From assembly GCA_009760855.2 (NCBI GenBank), contig WPIO01000100.1:168501-232500 (forward strand): 64,000 nucleotides of DNA, given 5' to 3'. Source of the DNA: Cristatella mucedo. Lineage: Eukaryota; Bryozoa; Phylactolaemata; Cristatellidae. Made by a program: the position numbers and the translations under genes. Position 1 is the stretch's first letter; each line of letters begins with the position of its first letter. This document shows, one piece after another, positions 26,825 through 44,879 of the stretch. The notes below the pieces were generated by a model. The model did no database searches. It saw only the letters and a program-made list of their open reading frames with translations, and was not told where the DNA came from.

Positions 26825-26952
26825 AGCTGGTTTGGTCCAGTGGTTAAAGTGCTCGCCCCGACCAAGGTCGCGGGCTCGAGCCTCGAGGCATATGTGAAGC
26901 GCCTGAATGCAGATTAAGTTCTCTTGGGGCGCTATACAAACGAATTATGATT
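26825..26952 (+). repeat. SINE-A, best-preserved tRNA head
   Basis: Plus-oriented. Box A region 'tggtttggtccagtggttaa' and box B region 'ggtcgcgggctcgagcctcg' give an internal RNA polymerase III promoter. The body ends in 'gcgcctgaatgcagattaag', 'ttctcttggggcgctataca', the same hairpin as the LINE-A 3' end. Confidence 0.85.
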
Positions 26953-27969
26953 ATCTAGGTGCGACATGCACTCATAGTTGAAATCGAAAATTGAAATGCA
27001 TCAACCTCATAGGGCTGTGAAGTTCAAACTGTTTCAGAGAGGGGCAATGGCATTCCAGCAGCTTGAGCTGTCAGCACTATGACCCGTGACTGCCTGCTCT
27101 CCGAAGGGATAATAATGGTAATAATAAATCTGTATAGCCCCTCAGAGAACGGAGTGACTTTATAGGCACTTTAAATACTGTATAGAAAGCATCACCAAAT
27201 GATTGGTGGTAAAATTCGCAAGCAGCAGGCATAAACACTAGAAGGACGAATAGTAAGCACGCATTATGCACACGAAGGATGAATCACAAAAGACCTACTA
27301 AAGGCTATAATAAACAGGATGTCGGCACTTTCCAAATTTGGCTTGGACCAGCCGAGTTGGCCTATTTGAAAGCTACCAGAGCGAGGTCGACCGACCGGAA
27401 GTCGTGTTGTACCTGCCTTTGGTAAGCGGCAGACATGCATAAATAGAATCTGCCCGTGATTCTTCACGGGTGATGTAAGTTTAAAGAAGGTAAGCGTTGG
27501 TACGCGAAACTGTTAGCGGTTTTGCTACCCGTCGCTGACGAATATATTTTATACAATTCGGTGGATGTTCGTTTTTTAGGAAAATTATTCATTGGTGCGG
27601 GCTCACCAGCTATATCAGCGCACACTTAGTGCTGCCTTTCCCCACAGATGCAGGCTAATTCCCATGTAAAATCTGCGGTGTCCGCCCACAATTTTGGACC
27701 AACGAGTTTTCTCAGCTTTGAATTTGGAGAAAAAAGAGCAACGCGAGCCGAGTGTAAGCGTACCTATCGCAGACAGCAACGAGAAAAGCAAGTGACAGAG
27801 GAAGCCAGGCTGGCCTGAACATGGACCGACTCGTTTGGGATTTATCGAACAGCACGAAGTCCGGCACACACCTCAAGCCTTCGGCACCGAGGACCGTGAA
27901 CAGGTGGCAAGCAAATACGCTCACTCACGACCTCACAGCTTTCGCTTGGCGAAATGCTCAAGTCGGTCA
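26953..27969. other. Gene-free stretch with small repeats
   Basis: Holds a short minus LINE-A tail (about 27110-27310), a block at 27405-27450 that also occurs at 23150-23195, and a small perfect hairpin (cccgtg/cacggg) at 27453-27470. No gene seen. Confidence 0.45.
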
Positions 27970-29292
27970 GGAAATGCCCAGTCTGCTCATCCGACCGTTC
28001 ATCATCGGTAGAATGCTACCACACGACTTTTGCTGACATGCTAAACGAGTTGGCACCTTTTGACAAAGCGCCCTCGGGGCCATGCGATGGCCTATGGTAT
28101 ACTAGATGCGTGCAATAAACTTGCTAAGTCCACTAAGCTCAAGCACAAGCTTGAGAAAGCGTAAAACTGAAAATTAAATGAATTAATTAATTAAAACAAT
28201 TAGTAGAAGAACTAGAAAAGAACTGGACTGACCGTCCATTCATTGTCAGGCATATGAAGACTACTGTAGATCATACTGATTGATTTTAGCAAAGGCCTAG
28301 TCTAGCTGCTTTGACAATATTGTTGAATCACAGATGCCCAATCCAAAAAAGGCTAATGCCTACGATCTCCTTAACGGCAAGTGATCCTTGTAGTGACATT
28401 GGTGAACGGTTCTGCAGCTTCTTCGTCAACAAGATTGACAGCCTCGAGAGACTATTCCTAGGGTAGCAGCATTCCCTCTGGACTCGTGTCCTTAATAACA
28501 GCCCCACAGGAGTCCTCTCCCTTAATTCCGTGTAACACCTTAATATCTACATTCAATGACTCCACCAGTAACCTCATCCTGAAATTCATCTCCCAATCAA
28601 AGAAGATTACTAGCCCTCTGCACCGTATTACTACCGTCCTACTTATACTTTGCATAGATCAGCTGCTGCCATGCATAACTATCAAAATAAATGTCCTTAG
28701 GCTCAAGTTATCAGCTTGCACCATTTAAAAAGGTTGTTGTTAGGCCACTAATTAAGAAAGCAACACTAGATCAAGATCATTTGATCAGCGTCCGCCCAGT
28801 CTCCCTTCTACCGTTCCTATTGAAACTTTAAACCTCACAAGCAAGTTTGCGTCTGTTTATAGAGGTAGTCACAGAGTCAGCATTGCTTAGGGTGGACAAC
28901 AGCCTTCTCAGGAATACAGACTTACAGTCGGTAAAACCTCTCTGCTCGATATTTTGGAAGCGTTTGATACTATTGATCATCAAGTTCTTCTCGAGCGCCT
29001 CTCACCTCGCATGGGCATCGCTGGCACTGCACTGCAATGGCCCAGATCTTATCTCCGTGGGAGACTCCAGAGTATTGACGTGAACGGAAAGTGATCGTAC
29101 GATGAACCACTAGAGTACAGAGTACATCCGGGCTCTGTGCTCGGCCCGCTACTTTTCGCAGTTTATACTCTCACTCCTGCCGATGTGATCGTCAAACACA
29201 ATCTAGGCTTTCGCTGCTATGCAAATGGCACTCAGATGTTTCTCCTTTGATGCTCTCCGCCCTCAAATACGTCGAATTCTCTCAACTCCCTA
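27970..29292 (+). mobile_element. LINE-A copy, degraded
   Basis: Collinear with the 24.4-25.7 kb part of the longest copy: 'tcatcggtagaatgctacca', 'tcacagatgcccaatccaaa', the RT palm near 28970, and a changed catalytic block near 29215 (ctatgcaaatggcactcag). It stops without the 3' tail where GC-rich sequence begins. Confidence 0.8.
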
Positions 29293-30148
29293 GCAGCATT
29301 TATTGGTGAGCCATGATGGCACACTTAGTAAGGTAAGTTCTCCGCCGTCGACTTCGTGCGCAGTAATCGCCAGGGCAGCACGGCGGCGGCGAGGTGTCGG
29401 CCAGCTTCTGCTGCCTCTCGTCAGGTCCTAGCGCGACGCGGGCGGGACTTTTTCTCGACGGCCACTGGCCACTGCGCTGTCCGTCGGTCGATTGGCTTCG
29501 ACACCAATAGCCGACGTCTGAGCCCACTTTAGGCAGGCATTACCGGCCGGTCGCCGCAGGAGAGCTGCCGACCCGTCCAGTCGGCAGCGACGCGTGTCTT
29601 GACAGTTGCAAGTCGCGAGAACTGCATGCCCACCTTTCTGCGACGGCGGCGATCGTCGGCGCGGATGTTCGGAGCGCGTGAAGGGCGACGACCGATCGAC
29701 GACTGATCAGCCGATCGTTCTGACGGTAGCGTACGGAGCTCCGTATCCACGGGCTTCGGCAGGTCGCCGTGCCTTAGAAACGCTCGCGGGGATTCCGCGG
29801 AGATTTGTGCGTTTCTCAATTTCCCAGGGTTCCCAGCGGAGCCGGAACAACGGACCAGCGTTTACCCACGCCGGCGCTGCGATGTTCATTCCTTGCCAGC
29901 ATGCGCAAAGCTGCACTCGGTCTCACACCATTGCGCGTATAAGTGCAATACTTTCTAAAAGCGATTTTTCATATTCAAATGACTTTCTTTCTGGAAAATT
30001 ACGCTGAAAAAAGTAGCAAATAAACATCGCGACTCTTGTGCAGCAGAGTTCAGCGTTCAAGTCCTTCAAGTCACCCAACGACGAGTTTTAAAAGATTTTA
30101 AGGGGTTTTTCGGAATTTAAAGAGCCTTTCGCTCAGGACGTCGCACGA

Positions 30149-30511
30149 ATGGCCGCTGGAAGAAGTGCCGTCGTCGCCGCCACTGTTGGAGTGGTGCTGC
30201 TTTCTTACGCTTTCTTTCTCTTCGCCCATCGATGCATCGACGTACATCGTACGTGGTACGTCAACTTTTCTTGCTCGCACGAATTAATCTCGGAAAGGCG
30301 GATGGGCGCAGGCTCGATGCATCTAGCATTTTTCACCCGCTCAACGTCAAGGAGACTCGGCTACTCCAACAGGCGTCGCCCGGCCGGGGCCCCGGCACTC
30401 AGGCGTCGATCACTCACTCGCTCACACCGACAGAGCGCAATCCAACAGAAAAGGAGGAGAACTGCGCAGAAAAGAGAGACACTCGACCCGGCTGCAACTG
30501 CTGCCGTCTGA
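30149..30511 (+). CDS. Doubtful ORF with an N-terminal signal-anchor-like segment
   Basis: The start MAAGRSAVVAATVGVVLL, followed by SYAFFLFAHRC, looks like a signal anchor or signal peptide of about 25 residues. A good donor (g|gtacgt) occurs at about 30255, so this could be a first exon, but no partner exon was found and the rest of the frame is low-complexity. I do not recognise a family; chance is quite possible in CpG-rich DNA. Confidence 0.18.
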   Translation: MAAGRSAVVAATVGVVLLSYAFFLFAHRCIDVHRTWYVNFSCSHELISERRMGAGSMHLAFFTRSTSRRLGYSNRRRPAGAPALRRRSLTRSHRQSAIQQKRRRTAQKRETLDPAATAAV

Positions 30512-30628
30512 CATTTGAAGAGCGGTTACATAAGATAGCGTTTCTCTTTCTCTCGAATCGTTCTCTAGAATCGGAGGTCAGAGAGAGGTCGCACTTTCTC
30601 ACCAGCTAGGAGCTGACGCGATAGCCTT

Positions 30629-30931
30629 AAGGCAGAGGAGCAGTATCCGCCAGGACGCTTTGCGCCGCCGGGGCGATCTCGAAGCGCCTTGCAAGTGAGC
30701 GAATCCTCGAGAGGATCCTTCGGAGAACTCGTAGGCGCGCGACTGGATCGTCTCGTCGCTCAAAGGAACAGTATTATATATGTTATATATTATAAGGCAG
30801 AGGAGCAGTATTAGCTAGGACGCTTTGCGCCGCCGGGGCGATCTCGAAGCGCATTGCAAGTGCGCGAATCCTCGAGAATCCGTCGGAGAAGTCGTAGGCG
30901 CGCGACTGGATCGTCTCGTCGCTCAAAGGAA
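30629..30931. repeat. Tandem duplication, period 165 bp
   Basis: Copy 1 (30629-30768) and copy 2 (30794-30931) share nearly all bases, from 'aaggcagaggagcagtat' to 'gtctcgtcgctcaaaggaa', with a few substitutions and a small deletion. The spacer is an AT palindrome-like run (attatatatgttatatatta). Confidence 0.9.
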
Positions 30932-31087
30932 GCTCCTCTCGCTCGTTGCGCGGCAAGTTGCCGGTTCGCTGTGTGTTTCGCTCGAGAGCGGACGGCGCGG
31001 TGCGGCTGAGGAGACGCGCGGACGAATCGAGTGGTCCGACGAAAACTTCACGGCCGAACTTGAGCGAATACCAGCTCTTTGCCGCTC

Positions 31088-31137
31088 ACTGTTTACCGCG
31101 CTAATTGGTCGTTTAATTAATTAGCGATTAATTAGCG
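31088..31137. promoter_or_regulatory. Cluster of forkhead- and homeodomain-type sites
   Basis: TGTTTACCG, a forkhead-type core, is followed within 40 bases by ctaattgg, ttaattaattag and gattaattag. All are AT-rich ATTA/TAAT homeodomain cores set in GC-rich DNA about 3.3 kb upstream of the MEOX start. Function is inferred from motifs only. Confidence 0.4.
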
Positions 31138-31204
31138 CGAGGTAAGCGTTCGGCAACAAAGAATCGACGGGTGAATTTTGGCTCCAACTTCTGTCGCCGT
31201 CACG

Positions 31205-31300
31205 CTTCATTTAGCAGCAAATGTAAAGCGCCTAGAAAGAGATTTGAGTTCTCTAAGGGCGCTTTAACAAGTGTGTTACCATTATTATTATTATTATCAG
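31205..31300 (+). repeat. LINE-A 3' tail only
   Basis: A clean example of the shared end: 'gcagcaaatgtaaagcgcct', hairpin loop, 'agttctctaagggcgcttta', then an ATT tract. No LINE body precedes it, so the insertion is severely 5'-truncated. Confidence 0.85.
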
Positions 31301-32204
31301 GGCAACTGTTGCTGGGACATTCGCGCTGACGGGGGAGGTGCGTGCGCAATCAAAACGTATTAATCACAAAATTGGGTAAATCAATAGGAAATTTATTAGT
31401 CATTTTGCGGCAGTCAAATGTAAAAGTACTTAATGCGTACACACGTGCAATCACCTGCACGAATTGAGCTCGGGACTCCAAGGACCCAGAGTCTTCGACT
31501 TACGCTCCAGTTTCTCTCTTCGCTGCTCTCCAAAGCGAGGCTGGATTTTGTTAGCGCTGAAGGGAGAAGCGAGTTAAGTACCGCTTCCGCTTTGTTATTT
31601 TCGGCCCGGCAACAGTGGGTTGTGAGATCGGTGCTTAACCGTTGCATTTAACGACGTACACCGCAAAGAAAAAAATTGTAAGGCGTACCCTTCAAAATTT
31701 TTGTTGCGACTTTTTAAAGCGGTCTCGAGCGCCAACAAAAGCTTTGGAGAAGGCGCCTACAAATCCTGTGTGGTCGATGCATGTTAGAGACTAACGAAGC
31801 GGCGAAGCGGAAGGTTGGCACCAGCCGCCGTGGTGGCCGCTTGGCGCCACTAGGTCATTACTATTCCGGCCGAGGACGCCCTTAATTTACGGAGGGGGCA
31901 GTGAAACGACGTTCTATAAAGGCCAGATTATTACTGCCGAGATATTTATTGTTCGCGTCATTGAAATTATAACGGCTTGGACCCCGTTACTTGTTGCGTT
32001 TAACGACTAATACGGAGACGAATACGAATTGTTCAATACACTTGTAGGAAATCGTAAGGCGAATAAAATTGTAAGGGATACGCTTCAAAATGTTTGCTGC
32101 GATTTCGTAAAGCGGTCTCCTCGTCGGCAATGACGGAAGTGGATGACTCGCGACGAGAATCTCGTCATTAACCAATAGCCAACGCGATGCGTCGTAATCT
32201 AATG

Positions 32205-32465
32205 TAATCTCTCCACGTCTCCCATAACTCCGCAAAGTCATAAAGACCATGTGGGCGTTACGCAGGAGAGTTTTGTATAGCGCATTTACAGCCTAAGCGG
32301 CCTTCGGTACGCATTCGGTAGCCAACAGACTTCGTCTCGTGCAACAAAGAGAAATTGGGAGGCATAGCAGAGTCAGGAGAGCAGTTGAGAGAGTGAGTAG
32401 CATGAAAGTAGCAGCTCAAGACCGCTGAAAAAGATGAGCCATAGTCGGCAGCAGGAGAGTAGTTG
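32205..32465 (-). mobile_element. LINE-B 3' fragment
   Basis: Minus-oriented match to the LINE-B end at 52.1-52.35 kb: 'cgcaggagagttttgtatag', 'cctaagcggccttcggtacg', 'agccaacagacttcgtctcg', 'gaaagtagcagctcaagacc'. It is non-coding. Confidence 0.75.
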
Positions 32466-34399
32466 TCGTAATAATCACGGTATAAATTATTAGCACAGGT
32501 TCATTTGTATAGCGCACGAAGAGAAGTGAATTGCTGTGTAGGCTCTATAAAATTGGCTGCGAGCGAAGCGATAACCGAGAATTAATTGCGCGCATTGAAA
32601 CGGCGGCGCCGGCTAAACCAGCCTGAATATGGCGGCTAATTATCATTCGCGATTATACGATAGTTTATCGTCGAAGCCGTATACAAAGCCGGCGCCCAGA
32701 GATGGGCCGGCAGTTGGGATTCCGGGACTGGAGGCATTGGCGTTGGAGCTGATTTTCGCTATAGGCCACGAGCCCGAGGGTGTACATCGCGGCCGCTGTT
32801 GAACTCCCGTAACCGTCCGCTGCTGCTGTCAACTAGACTTGTCTACGCTACGAAACGGACTTGGTATTTCAAGGCGCGAGCGCTTTTCGTCGCTGCCGCG
32901 TTTCTGCTGCTGCCGGCGTACGTGCGTGCATTAGCGCGGCACCTACGAGTGAATAGCCGCGCTACAGGTTTCAGACTGCGTCGCCGGCATTCGTCGAGAG
33001 TCGGCTGAGACACTGGCGCCGTCCGTTTCGAGCGCTGCGCTCGCGGCGGCCGGGTTCTGCTCGCGACGCGGAAGCGGCTCTCCACGCTCGTAGCAGCGCG
33101 GAGCAAAGGCCGCGCCGCCGCCGCTGCGTCGCGAAGGCACCGACTTAGGCGCTCGCGCAGGGGCCGGCGGCCACCTGCCTCCGGCCCTGCGCTCACGTGC
33201 TAGGTTCGCTGCGTGCGGTCGACCGACGGCGATCGCGCTCGCGGATTCACGAGCGGGTGGGCTGCGGGCCTCGCCGCCGCCGCGAGGGGGCGCGGCGGCG
33301 GCGGCGCGGCTCGGCGCGGAGCCCGCGCCGCCACGCCCTGATCTTTGGCGCGATCGTACTCCACCCGACAGTTGCGCGCTGTAATCGGAGCAGGGCCCGC
33401 GCCCGGCCGCGGCCAGGCGCGGGCAGATTTCGCTGCGGCGCCACGCCGCCGCCGCCGCTCCGCCCATCGCCGAACGAGTTGTTTCGCTAGAAAGCCGCCT
33501 TCGCTGCCGCCGCCGTTTGCTGCGGCCGCGGCGGCTGGCCGCTCAGCTGCGCTCACTCGCGGGCGGCGCGCACAGCGCGCCGCCCTCTGGCGGTCCTCCT
33601 TCCCTTTCCTCAGGTGGGGGCGTCCGTCCGTCGTCGTCGGCTGCACTGCACCCGCCCTTGCTCGCCCTGTCTTTACAATTACCAAATGCTTAACCCACTG
33701 ATTACAAGTGTGATGATGATTATGATGATGATGAACTGGCACCCAGCGCCGGTAGACGGTCGGCGCGACTCGAGAGGAGCGGGCGCTCCGCTCGCTCCTC
33801 TCGCCGTCGCTCCACTCGCGGCTCAGACTCGCCCGCTCGCGGCCCGAGGCGACGGCCGTCGGCCGCGGCCCAGGCGGCGAAGGGTCACCGCCGCCGCAGC
33901 GGCGGCGGCGGCGGCGGCGGCTGCTGCTGCTGCTGCTGCGGAGTGGCGGGGCCGCTGATGGCGGCCGCGGCGCCGGCCGCGGAAACGGGCGGTCGACGCG
34001 ACGACGGAGGTGCCACCTGACGACCGAGCGACCGAGCGACGCGGTGGCGCTCGCGGCAGCGACGCGGCGCCACCGCGTCGATGACGCCGACAGCGGCGCT
34101 CGCGCGGTAAGTCGGCGCTCGCGGCTTGCCCGCCGGCCGCCGCGAAGTAGGCGTGCGGAAGCGATTTGGACGCCGCCGCCGCCAGCGATTGGGGCGGCCG
34201 GCGACCTTGACACCCCCGCGAGTGGGCTGGCCGTGAGCTACTTATGGCCAGAGCTCTCGCGGCCGCCGTGAACCCGCCTCCCGCCCACCGCCGCCGCCCC
34301 GCCGCCGCAGCCGCCGGCGACGACGAGCGCAGGCCTTACGGGCAGCAGCCGCCGCCGTCGACGCCACAGTTCGGGCCAGCAGCGCATCGGATCGGGAAG

Positions 34400-41787
<7,388 letters not shown>

Positions 41788-42336
41788 GCAGGCGCACCTT
41801 CGCGCCGGAAGGAAGACCCCCGGATCGGAAGACGGAGGAGGGGATGACTCAGCCGATCCCGACGCCGCCGCTGCCCGCCACAGCGAGCCGCAGCCGGTCA
41901 GCGCCGGTCTGCTCACGAGGTCGCATCGACTTCCGCTCACCCGCTCCCGTCCAGCCGCCGGCGATTGGCGCCTGCCTAGGACGACCGCCGCCGCCGCCGC
42001 CGCGAGCTCAACCCACACCCTCGGCCTCCGAGGCGAGATCCTCCGAGGAGTCGCGCGACCGCCAGGCGGAGCCACCGGATGACGAGGGGGCGGCGATGGA
42101 GAGGTGCTCGCTCAGGCGCTCACCCACCGAGCTGCTGCTGCGGCGGCTGGCGGAGGCCGCTCGCTTTGCGAAGTGAATGAATGACTGCCGGCGGCGGTGC
42201 CGGCGAGTGTGCCGGCTGCTGCTGCGGTGGTGACTGCTTGTTTGCGCATGCTCGGTCCGAAGCCGTCGGTCGCCGCCTTCGCGAGCGGCCGACGTGCAAC
42301 TCATTTTGATAAGTTTATTTGCAAATCGCTCTTTTT

Positions 42337-42342
42337 AATAAA
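42337..42342 (+). terminator. Polyadenylation signal AATAAA for MEOX
   Basis: A canonical AATAAA 550 bases after the MEOX stop, at the point where the GC-rich domain ends. Confidence 0.65.
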
Positions 42343-42519
42343 AGGAGTCGCCGAGTTTGATTCGAATTTCGCCCTTCGATCCTGCTGAGCTCTTCGTTTT
42401 AAAGGCTCGCTCGGTGCGTAGGGGGGTGAGCTTGCCGCCAGCTTTTCGCAGCGGCGCAAGCACAGAGCTACTATAATTCTCTCTCTATATATAGTATTAT
42501 AGTATATAATATATAATAG

Positions 42520-42550
<31 letters not shown>

Positions 42551-42551
<1 letters not shown>

Positions 42552-43897
42552 CAGTCTCCCTTGTTTATCGCGGTCAGTCGGTTCCAGACTCTGCCGCGAT
42601 AGGTGAATTTCCGCGAAGAAAAACGATTCTTTATTTATAAATCGAATATTTTCGTAACAAGGGCACAGACAACCTGTTAGCGACCTTCTAATTTGGTTTT
42701 GTAATAATAATAATGCACTTGATAGAGCACCATCAGAGATCTCTTACTAGGCACTTTACATTTGCTGCAAAGCGAAACGCGATTGAATGGTGAGCTACAT
42801 CATGCTTGTTAAACAACATGAATAACATAGTTGAGGGGTGACATGCACACGGTCAGCATGCAAATGTGGTTAGTGGCAGCATGCACAGTGTCAGCACGCA
42901 TGAGCAAATCAAGGACGAATTACAGGGACCCTATAAATGCTGTCCTAAATAGGTGTTTTCAAGTTCTTTTTAAATATGGTCAAGTCAGGGGATGTTCTGA
43001 CGCAAGTCGGGAGGGAGTTCCAGGCTTTGGGAGCATACGAACTAAATGCACGGTCTCCAAAGGATTTTAGGTTTGTACGAGGTATTGGTAAGCTATTGGA
43101 TTCCAAAAAGCAGGTGGTACGATGCTTGGCCTGGTGGGGGAGTAGATCTGAGAGATAGGCTGGAGCCAAAGAATGAAATGACCTAAAAGTGAGCGACAAA
43201 ACCTTGAAGTCGATCCATTGCTTGACTGGGAGCCAGTGCAGGTCGGCGAGAAGTTGTGTGATGTGGCAACTGCGACGCTCACGACAGACAAGCCTAGCTG
43301 CAGAGTTTTGCACCAGCTGTAATCGCCTGATTGCACATGCAGGTAGGCCAGCAAGCAGTGAGTTACAGAAGCCAAGACGGGATGTCACAAATGCGTGGAC
43401 CAATTGTATCATTACTAAAGCCCTCTGGACATGAAATAACACCCTTTCAGTCCCCATTACGCCCGTATTACCTAATATGCTAGACAAAGTAAGGGATAAC
43501 AAGGCGTATTAGACGTTAAAAATATCATATTATTATTAGTGTACATTTAATTACACAGACGCAGTTTTTACATATAACCACTAACTTATGAAAATTGTGC
43601 AATTTGTTCGATGATGATTAAAAGCTGTACTGCACGGCAAATAAGAGCAAGGCTGCTGCTCTCAATGAGGCTGCATCTGACGTTGAAAGATTTGTAGGGG
43701 TGTTCGAATACATAGACCAACAGCCCGTGCGTACAGCAATTTTTGATTTTAATTGTGATGCAGGGTTGTGTAATTGAATCAGAAAACCGAGCGTGGCTGT
43801 ATCATTTTCACCATCTCGATCAACTTATTAATCAAGAGATTGAAAAAACCGCGATACCGAATGAAGCCGCGAAAGTTGAAGCGCGAAGTAGCGAGGG
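42551..43897. mobile_element. Probable DNA transposon remnant split by LINE-A
   Basis: The left end 'acagtctcccttgtttatcg', followed by 'ccgcgataggtgaatttccg', and the right end 'gccgcgaaag...gcgaagtagcgaggg' share inverted-type terminal blocks (cuccc/gaggg and cgcgaagta pieces) flanked by TA. A minus-strand LINE-A 3' copy (42705-43430) lies between them. No transposase frame was seen, so the element is non-autonomous or gutted. The class is inference. Confidence 0.4.
42705..43430 (-). mobile_element. LINE-A 3' copy, minus strand, long open C-terminal frame
   Basis: An AAT tract and hairpin arms at 42700-42760, then on the minus strand the 3' UTR and an open frame to about 43500. It encodes the RT C-terminal region ([59 protein letters not shown]). 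The frame here is less damaged than in other copies, suggesting a younger insertion. Confidence 0.85.
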
Positions 43898-43933
<36 letters not shown>

Positions 43934-43934
43934 T

Positions 43935-43972
<38 letters not shown>

Positions 43973-44024
43973 CAAACGGCCGCCCGTCGGGTCTGCAGTT
44001 TTGCAATATATATACGCAGTTTTG

Positions 44025-44060
<36 letters not shown>

Positions 44061-44061
44061 C

Positions 44062-44110
<49 letters not shown>

Positions 44111-44177
44111 CTCGCTACTTCGCGCTTCGACTTTCGCGGCTTCATTCTATACCTCGGCCGCCCGTCGGGTCTGCAGT
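43859..44177. repeat. Inverted 39-bp arms around TA and GT microsatellites
   Basis: Arms at 43859-43897 and 44109-44147 are reverse complements with one mismatch. Between them are TA runs and a (GT)n run (43936-43972). A perfect 23-bp direct repeat (starting cggccgcccgtcgggtctgc) occurs at 43977-43999 and 44155-44177. Confidence 0.9.
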
Positions 44178-44269
44178 GCACACGTCGCTTCCGTCTGAGC
44201 TTCACTAGCTCCTAATCAAACATCGAATCTATTTAAAGATACACTAGTCTGTCACGCAGAGGTCACCAC

Positions 44270-44815
44270 ATCCCACTCTTGCACCAGCCTTCCTATCCTA
44301 TCCGACCTCCTTGCTCCTCCCCCTGTCACGTGCTTTCGCACAGCTCACTCGCCGCCTCTAGTAAACTAGCGTAGCGCACTAAGTTGGAACGCTCGGTGCT
44401 CTTGAATCAGTGTGCACCGAAAGCCTTGGAGCTCACTCCCGGATGTTGCCACTACCTTCAATGAGCGTCTTTTTTAAAGTATCAGCTAAAAACGCGCCAG
44501 CTCTATCCGGTCAGCTCACCCTTCACTCGCGTGTGAACGTTTCTTCTCGTCCTGTGAGCTTTGCGTGCCCCGTACCTGTACCCGATTCAGTGCAATTTAC
44601 TAACCGTAGGTCCTAAGAACTAGTGGCCACGAGTGTCTTCATGTTTGCTCGAGCCTGGCGGCTGAAGCACGGCGCTTGCTGGCCTCTGTGTGCTTGGTAC
44701 CGTGCAATTCACTCACCACTCAGCCTTGGAGTCTTGATTCTCTAAAGGCGAGTTGCAAAGCACCAGAGATGAAATGAGTTCTCTTGCGGCGCTATGAAAA
44801 TTACCTACTATTGTT
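44270..44815 (+). mobile_element. LINE-C 3' end
   Basis: Same order of blocks as at 11.6-12.1 kb: 'accgaaagccttggagctca', 'tggccacgagtgtcttcatg', 'taccgtgcaattcactcacc', 'ttgattctctaaaggcgagt'. It ends in a hairpin-like run and a short ATT tract near 44810. Confidence 0.6.
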
Positions 44816-44879
44816 ATTAATTTTATCGCATGCGTGTATGTCATACGGGTGCATATCCGTTTACAAATAAGCAGAAACT

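Larger units (their letters stand above)
29300..34399. promoter_or_regulatory. GC/CpG-rich upstream domain of the MEOX gene
   Basis: Base composition changes sharply near 29300 to GC- and CpG-rich sequence. This continues through the MEOX gene with a few AT-rich islands (31.1 kb, 32.0-32.7 kb). It contains a 165-bp tandem duplication, a homeodomain/forkhead-type site cluster, a LINE-A tail and a LINE-B fragment. Long frames here, including 337 codons on the minus strand at 33200-34213, are GC-driven and show no domain. The promoter role is inference from position and composition. Confidence 0.55.

Noticed and set aside
26825-26900. A functional tRNA gene
   Set aside because: Boxes A and B are present, but no cloverleaf acceptor stem pairing was seen and the unit continues into the SINE-A body shared by many copies.
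33200-34213. 337-codon minus-strand frame upstream of MEOX
   Set aside because: GC-rich DNA lacks stop codons by chance; the product is Arg/Ala low-complexity with no domain and no splice or conservation support.
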